Source: Methanobacteriota archaeon (GTDB lineage: Archaea; Halobacteriota; Methanomicrobia; Methanomicrobiales; Methanoculleaceae). From it: 51,006 bases of DNA. Location of the stretch: NCBI GenBank assembly GCA_023457135.1, contig JAEWMO010000065.1:1-51006 (forward strand). Direction: 5' to 3'. Every line of letters starts with the position of its first letter. Positions within the stretch are counted from its first letter, which is position 1. Below are positions 35,408 to 43,276 of the stretch, piece after piece. A program made the translations under genes and the position numbers. The notes under the pieces were generated by a model. The model saw only the letters and a program-made list of their open reading frames with translations, ran no database searches and was not told the DNA's origin.

Positions 35408-35913
35408 GTGAGAAGAACCCCGATGAGCAGCGCCGCAAATGCAGCGGCGTTCAGGATATCGATCCTCAACGCGAGCCAGAGGCCGTAGAGGACCAGGGCG
35501 ACGGCGACGGGGGCGAGGACGGCGACGGGGGGCAGCTGCGGGAGCGTTATTGCCGGGAGGGCCGGGCCGGCGGAGACCGGCCCCGCAGCTTCAGGCTCCG
35601 GGGCTGCCCGCTCCCTGACGACGACCCGGAACTGCGCTTTCTTCGCGCCGTATCCCGCGATGACCTCCACGTTGAAGATCCCGGGGTGGGCGTTCTCCCG
35701 GATCGGGATATGGAACTCCTCGCTCTCGTCCACGTAGAGATTCTCGTGGAAGAAGCCGGTAAAGGGGGAGGAGTTTGAGGAGGCGAGGGTGATATGGAGC
35801 GGGGAGCCGTGGTTGACGATCCTGAGCACAAGATCGCTCCCCGCCGCCGCCTCTACCTCCTGCGGGACCTCGATGGCGTTGATCCCCCGCCTGTTGAGGT
35901 GAATCTCCGACAT
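35386..35913 (-). CDS. Unknown membrane-anchored protein with a beta-sandwich domain
   Basis: 175 residues. The N-terminal two thirds look like a beta-sandwich (IEVPQEVEAAAGSDLVLRIVNHGSPLHITLASS, HENLYVDESEEFHIPI), then a proline/alanine linker (about 105-130), and two C-terminal hydrophobic helices. I do not recognise it with confidence; it recalls small archaeal proteins of unassigned function. ATG 35913 is chosen; it follows the Trm112-like gene by 8 bp and overlaps cbiB by 22 bp, in the same transcript. Confidence 0.65.
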   Translation of the reverse strand: MSEIHLNRRGINAIEVPQEVEAAAGSDLVLRIVNHGSPLHITLASSNSSPFTGFFHENLYVDESEEFHIPIRENAHPGIFNVEVIAGYGAKKAQFRVVVRERAAPEPEAAGPVSAGPALPAITLPQLPPVAVLAPVAVALVLYGLWLALRIDILNAAAFAALLIGVLLTWLRQRS

Positions 35914-35921
35914 CGGCCGGA

Positions 35922-36107
35922 TCAGTCCTCGCAGGCGGTCTGGGGGAGGAGATTCGGGATGCCTTCGCTGATGGGGTAATCGACGCAGCACGCGGCGCAC
36001 CGGAGGGTCCCCTCCAGAACCTCATCGCCGCTCTCCTCGGCGACGGTGAGGGTAAGGTCGCCCTTGCAGACCGGGCAGCAGAGGATCTCCATGAGGTTCT
36101 TTCTCAT
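35922..36107 (-). CDS. Trm112-like zinc-ribbon protein
   Basis: 61 residues with two cysteine pairs: CCPVCKGDL near the N terminus and CAACCVDYPISEGIPNLLP near the C terminus, the pattern of Trm112/UPF0434 proteins. Archaeal Trm112 activates several methyltransferases of tRNA, rRNA and release factor. GGGGAGAG precedes ATG 36107, which overlaps the purA stop by 4 bp. ATG 36092 is possible. Confidence 0.85.
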   Translation of the reverse strand: MRKNLMEILCCPVCKGDLTLTVAEESGDEVLEGTLRCAACCVDYPISEGIPNLLPQTACED

Positions 36108-37114
36108 AACTCTCCCCGCAGGTCGATGATCTGGGACATCTCGGGGCCGGTCGAGATCAGGGTGACGGGCTTGCCGATGTCCTTCTCGGCCTGGGCGATG
36201 AAATCCTTCGCCTTCTTGCTCAGCTGGCCGTAGTCTGTCGCGCCGAAGCAGGCCGGGTCGATCCGGTCGATCCCGGTGATCGCCGCCTGCGTGCAGCCGT
36301 TGATCATCGCCGAGTAGCGGGCCATCTTCCCGTCCCAGGTGCCAATGCGGCGCTGGCGGTGGGTGACGGTCCCGAACTCCTCGATACCGAGCTCGTGCGA
36401 CCGCTCCATCGTCATCTCGGTGGAGAAGGGACCCTCGCCGACCCGGGTCGGGTAGGCCTTGAAGACGACGATGACGTCGTCGATCCGGGTCGGGCCGACG
36501 CCGTTGTCCGCGGCGATCTGCGAGGCGGAGGTGTCCTTGCTCGTCACGAACGGGTAGGTCCCGAAGTAGAGGGAGATACCGAAGCCCTGGGTTCCCTCGA
36601 GGAGGACCACCTCGTCGTTATCGATAGCGCGGTTGACGTCCTCGGCGACATCGGTGATATACTCCGCAAGTTCCGGGACGTCTTTTGCCTGCCGGGAAGT
36701 CCGGAGGACGCGGTCGGAGTTTGCCGGCCCGCACCCGGTCCCGGTGCTCCCGATCTTCTTGCTGAGATGCTCGCTCCCCTTATCCCGGGCGATATGCTCC
36801 TCTTCAATGATGCCGCACCGCCCGTCGACGAAGATCCTGCCCCTGACCCCGAGCAGGTCGACTTCCCGCAGGAAGACGCGCGGGTCGACGAGCACGCCGC
36901 TCCCGACCATGAGGGCGGCTTCCGGATAAACAAACCCCGAGGGGACCATCCTGACACCGTATTCTTTCTCCCCGATGCGGACGGTGTGCCCGGCGTTCGG
37001 GCCGACGCCGCCGCGGGAGATGATGGATGGCCTGTCCTGATGGGCGACATGCGCCACGATCTTTCCTTTTCCCTCGTCACCAAAGAACCCGCCGACGATA
37101 ATAGTACAACTCAT
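36104..37114 (-). CDS. purA: Adenylosuccinate synthetase
   Basis: 336 residues, the short archaeal form. It joins IMP and aspartate with GTP in AMP synthesis. Motifs are VGGFFGDEGKGKIVAH (P-loop), GGVGPNAGHTV, GSTGTGCGPANSDR, EGTQGFGISLYFGTYPFVTSKDTSA and HRQRRIGTWD. ATG 37114 lies about 26 nt from an AT-rich TTATCAGTATGTAT region, fitting leaderless transcription. It begins the six-gene run ending in pdxT. Confidence 0.95.
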   Translation of the reverse strand: MSCTIIVGGFFGDEGKGKIVAHVAHQDRPSIISRGGVGPNAGHTVRIGEKEYGVRMVPSGFVYPEAALMVGSGVLVDPRVFLREVDLLGVRGRIFVDGRCGIIEEEHIARDKGSEHLSKKIGSTGTGCGPANSDRVLRTSRQAKDVPELAEYITDVAEDVNRAIDNDEVVLLEGTQGFGISLYFGTYPFVTSKDTSASQIAADNGVGPTRIDDVIVVFKAYPTRVGEGPFSTEMTMERSHELGIEEFGTVTHRQRRIGTWDGKMARYSAMINGCTQAAITGIDRIDPACFGATDYGQLSKKAKDFIAQAEKDIGKPVTLISTGPEMSQIIDLRGEL

Positions 37115-37430
37115 TGTTCTATCAAGTAGGATGGAGCGATACATACTGATAAACGTTACAATGCGACACCGGGAGAAACGGTCTGCCGTTTATAGGCAGC
37201 ACGCCTCCGGGCCACTCTTTATGCGCGCTCAAGGGCGCTGTGCGCCCCCAAAAGGCCTCCGAGGGGGCTTTTCGGGCCGGGTCCGGCGACCTGCCCGAGA
37301 GGCAGAGAACCGGAGGATCTCCCGGTTCACTCCTGTTATGCGCAAATTTAGGACCCTGAGCGCCGGAGAGCCATCGTATATCAATCTTCGCGGCCGGAGA
37401 CGATCTCAGATCCGGTTACCGCCGGGATCT

Positions 37431-37455
37431 GAACCCCTTTATTTCCACTGGAAAC
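37431..37455 (-). other. Origin recognition box (ORB), minus orientation
   Basis: Read on the minus strand: TTTCCAGTGGAAATAAAGGG followed by G-T-T-C. It fits the archaeal ORB pattern (a CCAxxGGAAA core then AAAGGGGT). Bases 37431-37452 form a perfect 22-bp inverted repeat with the plus-strand ORB at 37652-37673. Confidence 0.75.
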
Positions 37456-37650
37456 TTCATCTCATAGAGATTCCGGGCCACCACATTGAGTTTTTTCCCC
37501 GGAGGGGCATGGTGAACAAGAGAGGGATTATTCCACCTGAGCGCAGATGCGAACCCGGCGATCTATCCGGGTTTCGATGGATGGAATGCAAATTTGAGGT
37601 ACCGGATCGACGGGATGGTGGCCGTCCGGAAACCCTGAATAAATCCACAT

Positions 37651-37673
37651 CTCCAGTGGAAATAAAGGGGTTC
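37651..37673 (+). other. Origin recognition box (ORB), plus orientation
   Basis: CTCCAGTGGAAATAAAGGGG then TTC. It is the mirror of the minus ORB about 200 bp away, with G-runs pointing outward from the centre. Confidence 0.75.
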
Positions 37674-37778
37674 TCCGACCGTCGTTCTGCCGTCGGACAC
37701 CAGACTATCGGCCGCATATGCAGGGAGTGGGTTCAAAAAGGTTTTGATTTTGATCCACAACGGATCGCAGAGGTCCCC

Positions 37779-38939
37779 TTATTTCAGCGACTCGAGGAAG
37801 GTCCCCATACGTGAGAGAGCTTCCTTGAGACTGTCGCGCGAGACCGCATACGCGCACCGGACGTGCCCGGCGCCGGAGGGGCCGAGGACGCTTCCGGGGA
37901 CGACCGCGACGTGCTGCTCCCGGAGGAGTGTCTCGGCGAACTCGACGTCGGTCATGCCGGTGCTCTCCACTGAGGGGAAGGCGTAGAACGCGCCCTTCGG
38001 GAGGTGGCAGGCAAGGCCGAGTTTGTTCAGCCCATCGACGAAGAGGTTCCGCCGGAGGCGGTACTCCCGGACCATGGCGTCTTTCTCGGCCTCTCCGTTC
38101 CGGAGGGCCTCGTATGCCGCGATCTGGCCCATGACCGGGGCGCAGAGCGCCACGTACTGGTGGATCTTCAGGGCCGCCGCCGCGATCTCGGCCGGAGCGC
38201 AGAGGTAGCCGATCCGCCACCCGGTCATGGCGAAGGCCTTCGAGAAGCCGTTCAAGGTGATCGTCCTCTCGAAGAGCTCCGGGAGTTTCGCCGGCGAGAA
38301 GTGGCTGCCGTCGTAGGTGAGCTCCCCGTACACCTCGTCGCTGATGAGCAGGAGGTCGTGGTCGACCAGGATGTCGGCGATGCCGCGCCAGTCGGCCTCC
38401 TGCATCACCCCGCCGGTCGGGTTGTTCGGGAAGTTTGCGATCAGGGCCTTCGTCCTGGGCGTAATGCTCTCTGCAAGTGCGTCGGGCGTCAGCCGGAACT
38501 CGTCCTCCGCCCGGCAGGGGACGGTGACCGGGACGCCGCCGGCAAGCGAGACGCAGGGGGTATAGGAGACGTAGCAGGGCTCCGCGACCAGGATCTCGTC
38601 GCCGGGGTCCGTGACGGCCCGGATGGCGATGTCGGCCGCTTCCGAGACGCCGCAGGTGACGATGATCTCGTCCTCGGGGCTGTAGCGGGTGCCGAACCCG
38701 GCATCGAGGTAGCGGCTGATGGCGCCGCGGAGCTGGGGCGTCCCCTTGTTCGATGTGTAGGCGGTCGACCCCTGCTCGATGGAGTAGATGGATGCCTCGC
38801 AGACGCACCAGGGGGTCACGAAGTCCGGCTCGCCGACACCCAGGGAGATGACGTCCTCCATGGTCTGGGCGATATCAAAGAACCTCCGGATACCCGACGG
38901 GGGTATGGCGCGGGCCCGGGCCGAGACGAAATCCCTCAC
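37779..38939 (-). CDS. Aminotransferase class I/II
   Basis: 386-residue PLP aminotransferase: ISLGVGEPDFVTPW, NFPNNPTGGVM, LLISDEVYGEL and the PLP lysine in NGFSKAFAMTGWRIGY. It differs clearly from the 10802 enzyme. GTG 38939 is preferred (GAGGTGAA about 6 nt upstream, beginning MRDFVSARARAI); GTG 38948 and 38978 are alternatives. It follows the Lrp-family gene closely and may be regulated by it. The amino acid handled is not clear. Confidence 0.88.
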   Translation of the reverse strand: MRDFVSARARAIPPSGIRRFFDIAQTMEDVISLGVGEPDFVTPWCVCEASIYSIEQGSTAYTSNKGTPQLRGAISRYLDAGFGTRYSPEDEIIVTCGVSEAADIAIRAVTDPGDEILVAEPCYVSYTPCVSLAGGVPVTVPCRAEDEFRLTPDALAESITPRTKALIANFPNNPTGGVMQEADWRGIADILVDHDLLLISDEVYGELTYDGSHFSPAKLPELFERTITLNGFSKAFAMTGWRIGYLCAPAEIAAAALKIHQYVALCAPVMGQIAAYEALRNGEAEKDAMVREYRLRRNLFVDGLNKLGLACHLPKGAFYAFPSVESTGMTDVEFAETLLREQHVAVVPGSVLGPSGAGHVRCAYAVSRDSLKEALSRMGTFLESLK

Positions 38940-38949
38940 GCTCTTCACC

Positions 38950-39441
38950 TCAGAACGAGTAGGGGAGACGCTCGACACCCTCGCGCTCGACGAAGGTGGT
39001 GCCGTTCTCCTTGTAGGTCTTCATGATGATATGCGTCGCCGTCTCACGGATCCGGTCCATCGGGGCGATCTGCTCGGCGACGAACCGGGCGATCTCGTGC
39101 ATGCTCGGCCCGGTCACCAGGAGCTGGAGGTCGTAGGCCCCCGTCATCAGCCGGAGCGACCGGACCTGCGGGAACCGCGAGATCCGCTCGGCGATACGGT
39201 CGTAGCCGAAGTCGCGCTCGGGCGAGACTTTGAGCTCGATCACCGCGGCGACGTTCCCGTTGCCGGCCTGCTCCCAGTCGATGACCGCACCGTAGCGGCG
39301 GATGGCGCCGGTGGTTTCCAGCCTGCCGATCCGGTCTCTCACGTCCTGCTCGCTCACCTCGGCCAGCACCGCGAGTTCACTTATCGGGGTGCGGCAGTTC
39401 TCCTCCAGAAGCTGGAGGAGGATACGATCCTTCTCGTCCAT
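38950..39441 (-). CDS. Lrp/AsnC-family transcription regulator
   Basis: 163 residues: an N-terminal helix-turn-helix (MDEKDRILLQLLEENCRTPISELA, VSEQDVRDRIGRLETTGAIRRYGAVID) and a C-terminal RAM/AsnC ligand domain (VRSLRLMTGAYDLQLLVTG). It should sense an amino acid. It lies between orc1 and an aminotransferase gene, 4 bp after orc1 and next to the aminotransferase, so it is probably co-transcribed with both. Confidence 0.9.
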   Translation of the reverse strand: MDEKDRILLQLLEENCRTPISELAVLAEVSEQDVRDRIGRLETTGAIRRYGAVIDWEQAGNGNVAAVIELKVSPERDFGYDRIAERISRFPQVRSLRLMTGAYDLQLLVTGPSMHEIARFVAEQIAPMDRIRETATHIIMKTYKENGTTFVEREGVERLPYSF

Positions 39442-39445
39442 AGTT

Positions 39446-40729
39446 TCACCTGAACATTGCTCTTAAACGGTTGGTGTCGAGTTGCTTGAGTCTCTGGTCG
39501 TCGAGCCTCGGGTCGCGCGTGACGACCTCCTCGATCTTGCTCGTCGTCGCGTCGAACCACATCTCCTTTGTCCGGCCGTAGCGGCCGCGCGAGACGACCC
39601 GGGTGTTGATGACGCCGAGCATGTTGAGCTCGGAGATGAGGTCCGTGATCCGGCGGTGCGTCAGGACGTCGAGGTCGATGATCCGGGCGATCTCCCGGTA
39701 GACTATCGTGACCTCCCCGCTCGTGAAGATCCTCTTGCCCATCTGCTCGAGGATCAGCATCGCGTAGAGGACCGCCTTGCTCTGGGTCGGGAGGGTGGAG
39801 ACGCACTCCACCATGCTGTCGGTCTCGATCTTCTCCTGGGCCATCCGGACGTGCTTCTCGGTCACGCCCGCGGCGTTCTCGCGGTCCGCAAGCTCCCCCG
39901 ATACCCGGAGGAGGTCGAGCGCCCGCCGGGCGTCGCCGTGCTCCTGGGCCGCGAGGGCTGCGCAGAGCGGGATGACCGTCTCGTCGAGCGCCCCCTCGAT
40001 GAACGCGATCTCGGCCCTCTGCTTGAGGATGTCGCAGAGTTGCGGGGCGTTGTAGGGGGGAAAGACGATCTCCTCCTCGGAGAGCGAGGAGAGGACCCGG
40101 GGGTCCAGGAAGTCGGTGAACCGGAGGTCGTTTGAGATCCCGATGATGCTGACCTTCGCGAACTTCAGGTCGGAGTTGATCCGGGTGAGGTTGTAGAGGG
40201 TGTCATCGCCGCTCTTCTTGACGAGCTTGTCGATCTCGTCGAGGATGATGACCATGACCCCGCCGCTGTTCTCGAGCTGGTTCTTGAGCTCCATGTAGAC
40301 CTGGTCGGTCGGCCACCCGGTCATCGGGATGTGGTTCCTCGTGCTGTCGCTCGCGTGCGCATCGGCGTCGTCGAGACAGTTCGCGATCTGGGCGAGCACC
40401 CGGTACTGGGTGTCGATCACCTCGCAGTTGAGGTGGACGATCCGGCACTTTGTCCCGGCAAGCGTACTGGCGCTCTCGAGCTCCGTCCCCACGTATCGGA
40501 CCGATGCCGTCTTCCCCGTCCCGGTCTTGCCGTAGATGAGGATGTTCGACGGGGTCTCGTTCGTGAGAGCAGGGGCAAGGATAGAGGCGAGTTCGTCGAT
40601 CTGCGGTTTCCGGTGAGGAAGGATCTGAGGACGATAACTGTGACGCAACACTTCCCTGTTCTTAAATATACGTCTATTGGTGAGGTATTTTTTGAAGAGG
40701 CCCATTGGATTCGTTTTATCGTCCGACAT
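39446..40729 (-). CDS. orc1: Origin recognition/initiator protein Orc1/Cdc6
   Basis: 427-residue initiator. AAA+ motifs are Walker A GKTGTGKTASV, Walker B IILDEIDKL, sensor 1 IGISNDL and the R-x-L region DPRVLSSLSEEE. A winged-helix domain follows from about residue 300 (TSGEVTIVYREIARIIDLDVLTHRRITDLISELNMLGVI), used to bind ORBs. GGTGA lies 4 nt before ATG 40729. A TATA-like ATATTAAG at about 40780-40787 lies next to an ORB (40807-40830), so autoregulation is likely. Its place beside ORBs marks the origin. Confidence 0.96.
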   Translation of the reverse strand: MSDDKTNPMGLFKKYLTNRRIFKNREVLRHSYRPQILPHRKPQIDELASILAPALTNETPSNILIYGKTGTGKTASVRYVGTELESASTLAGTKCRIVHLNCEVIDTQYRVLAQIANCLDDADAHASDSTRNHIPMTGWPTDQVYMELKNQLENSGGVMVIILDEIDKLVKKSGDDTLYNLTRINSDLKFAKVSIIGISNDLRFTDFLDPRVLSSLSEEEIVFPPYNAPQLCDILKQRAEIAFIEGALDETVIPLCAALAAQEHGDARRALDLLRVSGELADRENAAGVTEKHVRMAQEKIETDSMVECVSTLPTQSKAVLYAMLILEQMGKRIFTSGEVTIVYREIARIIDLDVLTHRRITDLISELNMLGVINTRVVSRGRYGRTKEMWFDATTSKIEEVVTRDPRLDDQRLKQLDTNRLRAMFR

Positions 40730-40806
40730 GATGTCACCGGAGGGGGTTTCCCGGACAGGAGAATTTCGTGTCAGGGACCCTTAATATGATCGTTTTCGTG
40801 ACTGAT

Positions 40807-40830
40807 AACCCCTTCGTTTCCAGTGGAACC
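40807..40830 (-). other. Origin recognition box (ORB)
   Basis: On the minus strand: TTCCACTGGAAACGAAGGGG then TT. This is the fullest match to the archaeal ORB consensus in the window, 78 bp upstream of the orc1 ATG. Confidence 0.85.
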
Positions 40831-40926
40831 TGTATGCCGCGGGTTGGAGGCAGAATACTCGTGAGATACCCGGGACGGCGGAAGAACCCGGGGGAGGGGA
40901 GGGGGTGATGGACCGGGAGCACCCCG

Positions 40927-40950
40927 ACCCCTTTGTTTCGTGTGGAGACT
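40927..40950 (-). other. Origin recognition box (ORB), variant core
   Basis: On the minus strand: CTCCACACGAAACAAAGGGG then TC. Same orientation as the 40807 ORB, 120 bp away, with a less symmetric core. Confidence 0.7.
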
Positions 40951-41251
40951 GATGGAGATACCACGTTGTGGTATCATCCAATCAAAGGTGATGGAGATAG
41001 TCATGTGTACCTCTGAAACTCAAGATATATAATTTTGTCGTAGAAGTACAGAAGGAGAAGAAAAACGAGGAGAGCCCGATAAAGGAAGAACCAGGCGGTT
41101 AAAAGGGAGGGCCAGGCAAGGAAGGTAGTAACAGGAACAGAAAAGAGGAAGAACGGGAGAGGGAGAATACAGGTAAAAAAGAGGGAGAACGCGGGTACGA
41201 GGAGGCAAAATGGGAGGGTAAAAGGGTGACGGTAAGAGGTAAGACGAAGAG

Positions 41252-41465
41252 ACGACAGGAGAAGGTGAGCGAGTGACGGTTGAGGGGGTAAAACGAAGGG
41301 ACACCGGGAGAAGATGAGAGTGAGACAATGAGAGGATGAACGGAGAGATACCAGGAGATAATGAGAGAGTGGCAGTGAGAGAATGAATGAAGAGATACCA
41401 GGAGAAGATGAGAGAGAGACAGTGAGAGAATGAAACAAAAAACACCAGAATGAAGGTGAGAGCAG
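41252..41465 (+). repeat. Degenerate 47-bp purine-rich tandem repeats
   Basis: The phrase A(C/T)ACC(A/G)GGAGAAGATGAG recurs at 41301, 41348 and 41395, and in degenerate form at 41442, so the spacing is 47 bp; a less similar unit begins near 41252. Units share TGAGAGAATGA in their second half. Purine content of two 60-base lines I counted was 48 and 50 of 60. Confidence 0.7.
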
Positions 41466-41852
41466 AAACGAAGAGCCGGCAGGAGAGGAAGATGGGAAAA
41501 GACCGGGTCCGGAAACGGCAGGGCAGGGAAAACTATCAGTTCAGCCGGTTGTCTCCCGGGCATTCCCGGTATGTAGAGCCGGCTCCCTGAGAGGATGCAG
41601 ACCGGCCTCTTCCGGGAGCCCGGTCCTGTCCCGGGTTGAGACCCGGCCTCCTCCCGGACAGTGTTCATCTCTCCTGGATCTGGATCGGCTCCCGGACCGA
41701 ACACCTGCGCTCTCGTGATAGGGGCTCTCTTCAACTCCTCCGTCACCCTTGAGATGACCTCCGATCATCGGAATCTCGAGTCCCTTTCAATCACCCCCGC
41801 TCTCTCTCACCCTCGCCCCCGGGCCTTCATAGCCATCCGCCAACCCCGACTC

Positions 41853-41987
41853 CTCGTGACTTCAGGCTCCTCTTCAACCGTCCCGCGACCTCGACCTCTC
41901 GTGACCCCGGGTCCCTCTTCAACCGTTCCATGACCTCAGCCTCTCGTGACCCCGGAGCCCCCCTTCAACCGTCCCGGAGGCCCCTCT
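41853..41987 (+). repeat. 45-bp pyrimidine-rich tandem repeats
   Basis: CTCGTGAC recurs at 41853, 41898 and 41943, and TCTTCAACCGT at 41871 and 41916 (TTCAACCGT again near 41964), a 45-bp period. A more diverged unit begins near 41711. The reverse complement shares GACGGTTGA with the purine repeat region at about 41275. Confidence 0.7.
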
Positions 41988-42150
41988 TCTCCTGAAAAGC
42001 AGGGATCCCTCTCTCCTCCCTGACTCTCTCCTTCGCCCTCTTCCGGAGGCCCAGCATCCCCTTTATCCCATTTACTGCCCTCTCCTCCGCCGGATGGTCC
42101 CGGTCCTCCTCGACCCCTCCTCACCCCTTCCCCCGTGAGGGACCATTACA

Positions 42151-42173
42151 TTTCCAGTCGAAACAAAGGGGTC
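42151..42173 (+). other. Origin recognition box (ORB), plus orientation
   Basis: TTTCCAGTCGAAACAAAGGG then GTC, about 90 bp upstream of moaB. Its orientation is opposite to the two ORBs on the orc1 side, so the three flank the repeat region. Confidence 0.8.
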
Positions 42174-42244
42174 AGGGTTATCCCCCCTCCTGCCGGGGGA
42201 TACAAAGAAGTAAAATACGCGGTACAGGAGTACCGGGAGACTCA

Positions 42245-42742
42245 ATGGAGAACAACCATCTTAAACCCCTCACTGTGACCGGCGCCGTGATTACGGTCTC
42301 ATCGAGCCGGAAACCCGAGACCGACACCAGCGGAAAGACACTCATCGACCTTCTCTCGGCCGCCGGGATCGGGGTGGCCCATTACGCGATCGTCCCCGAC
42401 GATATCGAGCGGATCCGGTCCGAGGTCCGCCTCGCGCTTTCGCGTGCAAACTGTATCATCGTCACCGGCGGCACCGGGCTCACCCCCGACGACGTCACCA
42501 TCGAGGCGGTCGCGCCGCTGCTCGAGAAGACGATCGACGGGTTCGGGGAACTCTTCCGCCTCAAAAGTTACGAAGAGATCGGGACCGCCGCGATCCTCTC
42601 GCGGGCGATCGCCGGGGTCGTCGGCGGCAGGGTGGTCTTCTGTACGCCGGGATCGACGAAGGCCGTCACCCTCGCCGCACGGGATATCATCATCCCTGAG
42701 GTCCGGCACATCCTGACCCACGCCGGGGCGGGTCAGCGGTAG
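42245..42742 (+). CDS. moaB: Molybdenum cofactor biosynthesis protein MoaB/MogA type
   Basis: 165-residue MoaB/MogA-fold protein, adenylating molybdopterin for metal insertion in Mo or W enzymes such as formylmethanofuran dehydrogenase and formate dehydrogenase. Motifs are VITVSSSR, CIIVTGGTGLTPDD, FGELFR and CTPGSTKAVTLA. It overlaps the convergent Cgi121 gene by 10 bp. It is the gene on the moaB side of the origin. Confidence 0.93.
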   Translation: MENNHLKPLTVTGAVITVSSSRKPETDTSGKTLIDLLSAAGIGVAHYAIVPDDIERIRSEVRLALSRANCIIVTGGTGLTPDDVTIEAVAPLLEKTIDGFGELFRLKSYEEIGTAAILSRAIAGVVGGRVVFCTPGSTKAVTLAARDIIIPEVRHILTHAGAGQR

Positions 42743-43248
42743 ACGTCGAGGAGCGCCACCCGCTCGAGGACCAGGTCGCGGATCCGGTCCTCACCGACCA
42801 CGGCGATCTCGCCGTCCGTGATCGCAAAGAGGTCTTTGAGGCGCTCCCGCTTCGCGGGACCGATCGCCTCCCAGTCCTCGTCGACGAAGGTCACGAGCCC
42901 GGCAAGCCGGTCGCGGGCGCCGGGCGCCGGCGGGCAGACCACGATATACGAGCGGTTCTCCCCCGGGTGGATCCCGAAGGACGAGCCCACCTGGCACTGG
43001 CGGGACCCCGCGGCGTAGAGGAGGGTCTCCATCTCAAACGAGTTCGCGATCGGCTCCCCACCCTCCCAGGACCGCCGGGCGTGCCGGATGGCCGCCTCCA
43101 CGTGCTCGCGGCCCGCGAGGCGGTCGGCGTCGAGGAGGATGATACGGGTCCTGAACGCATCGGCGATCTTCCGCACCTCTTTGAGGAAACGGACGTTGTC
43201 ACCGACGGTGACGACCGCCTGGTAGATATCGCACGCTGTTTCTGTCAC
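42733..43248 (-). CDS. cgi121: KEOPS complex subunit Cgi121
   Basis: 171-residue Cgi121 homologue, part of the complex that makes t6A in tRNA. Recognisable are ILLDADRLAGREHVEAAIRHARRSWEGGEPIANSFEMETLLYAAGSRQ, and the C-terminal VVGEDRIRDLVLERVALLDVY. The start is uncertain: GTG 43248 (beginning VTETACDIYQAV) or TTG 43257. It follows hel308 by 28 bp. Confidence 0.82.
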   Translation of the reverse strand: MTETACDIYQAVVTVGDNVRFLKEVRKIADAFRTRIILLDADRLAGREHVEAAIRHARRSWEGGEPIANSFEMETLLYAAGSRQCQVGSSFGIHPGENRSYIVVCPPAPGARDRLAGLVTFVDEDWEAIGPAKRERLKDLFAITDGEIAVVGEDRIRDLVLERVALLDVYR

Positions 43249-43276
43249 TCTTTCCAACTCGCTCTCTCTATCACTC

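Larger units (their letters stand above)
37145..37778. other. Non-coding region with inverted ORB pair and hairpins
   Basis: 634 bp between purA and an aminotransferase gene. It carries two ORBs (listed separately), a hairpin GGGCGC-TGT-GCGCCC (37233-37247), GAACCGG...CCGGTTC around 37308-37329 and AACCCGG...CCGGGTT (37552-37573). TTTATAGG near 37189-37196 might start a short RNA. An in-frame open stretch across it (37131-37814) has no conserved features, so I do not call a gene. Confidence 0.55.
40737..42244. other. Chromosomal replication origin region (oriC)
   Basis: 1.5 kb with no credible gene between orc1 and moaB. ORBs lie at 40807-40830 and 40927-40950 (minus) and 42151-42173 (plus). 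An AT-rich run GATATATAATTTTG lies at about 41023-41036, which could be the unwinding element. Positions 41041-41520 are purine-rich on the plus strand, and 41700-42120 pyrimidine-rich. A perfect inverted repeat GATACCAC-GTT-GTGGTATC is at 40957-40975. The origin call rests on orc1 plus ORB arrangement; replication itself is not shown by sequence. Confidence 0.85.

Noticed and set aside
37131..37814. 227-codon open frame across the purA-aminotransferase gap
   Set aside because: It crosses both ORBs and several hairpins, has no domain pattern and overlaps the purA start region; the gap is better read as non-coding.
41001..41746. Long minus-strand frames rich in Ser, Leu, Phe and Pro (up to 215 codons)
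   Set aside because: They are the translation of the purine-rich repeat tract read on the pyrimidine strand; composition, not a protein.
41252..41987. CRISPR array
   Set aside because: The 45-47-bp units are degenerate and lack alternating constant repeats and unique spacers; no cas gene is present.
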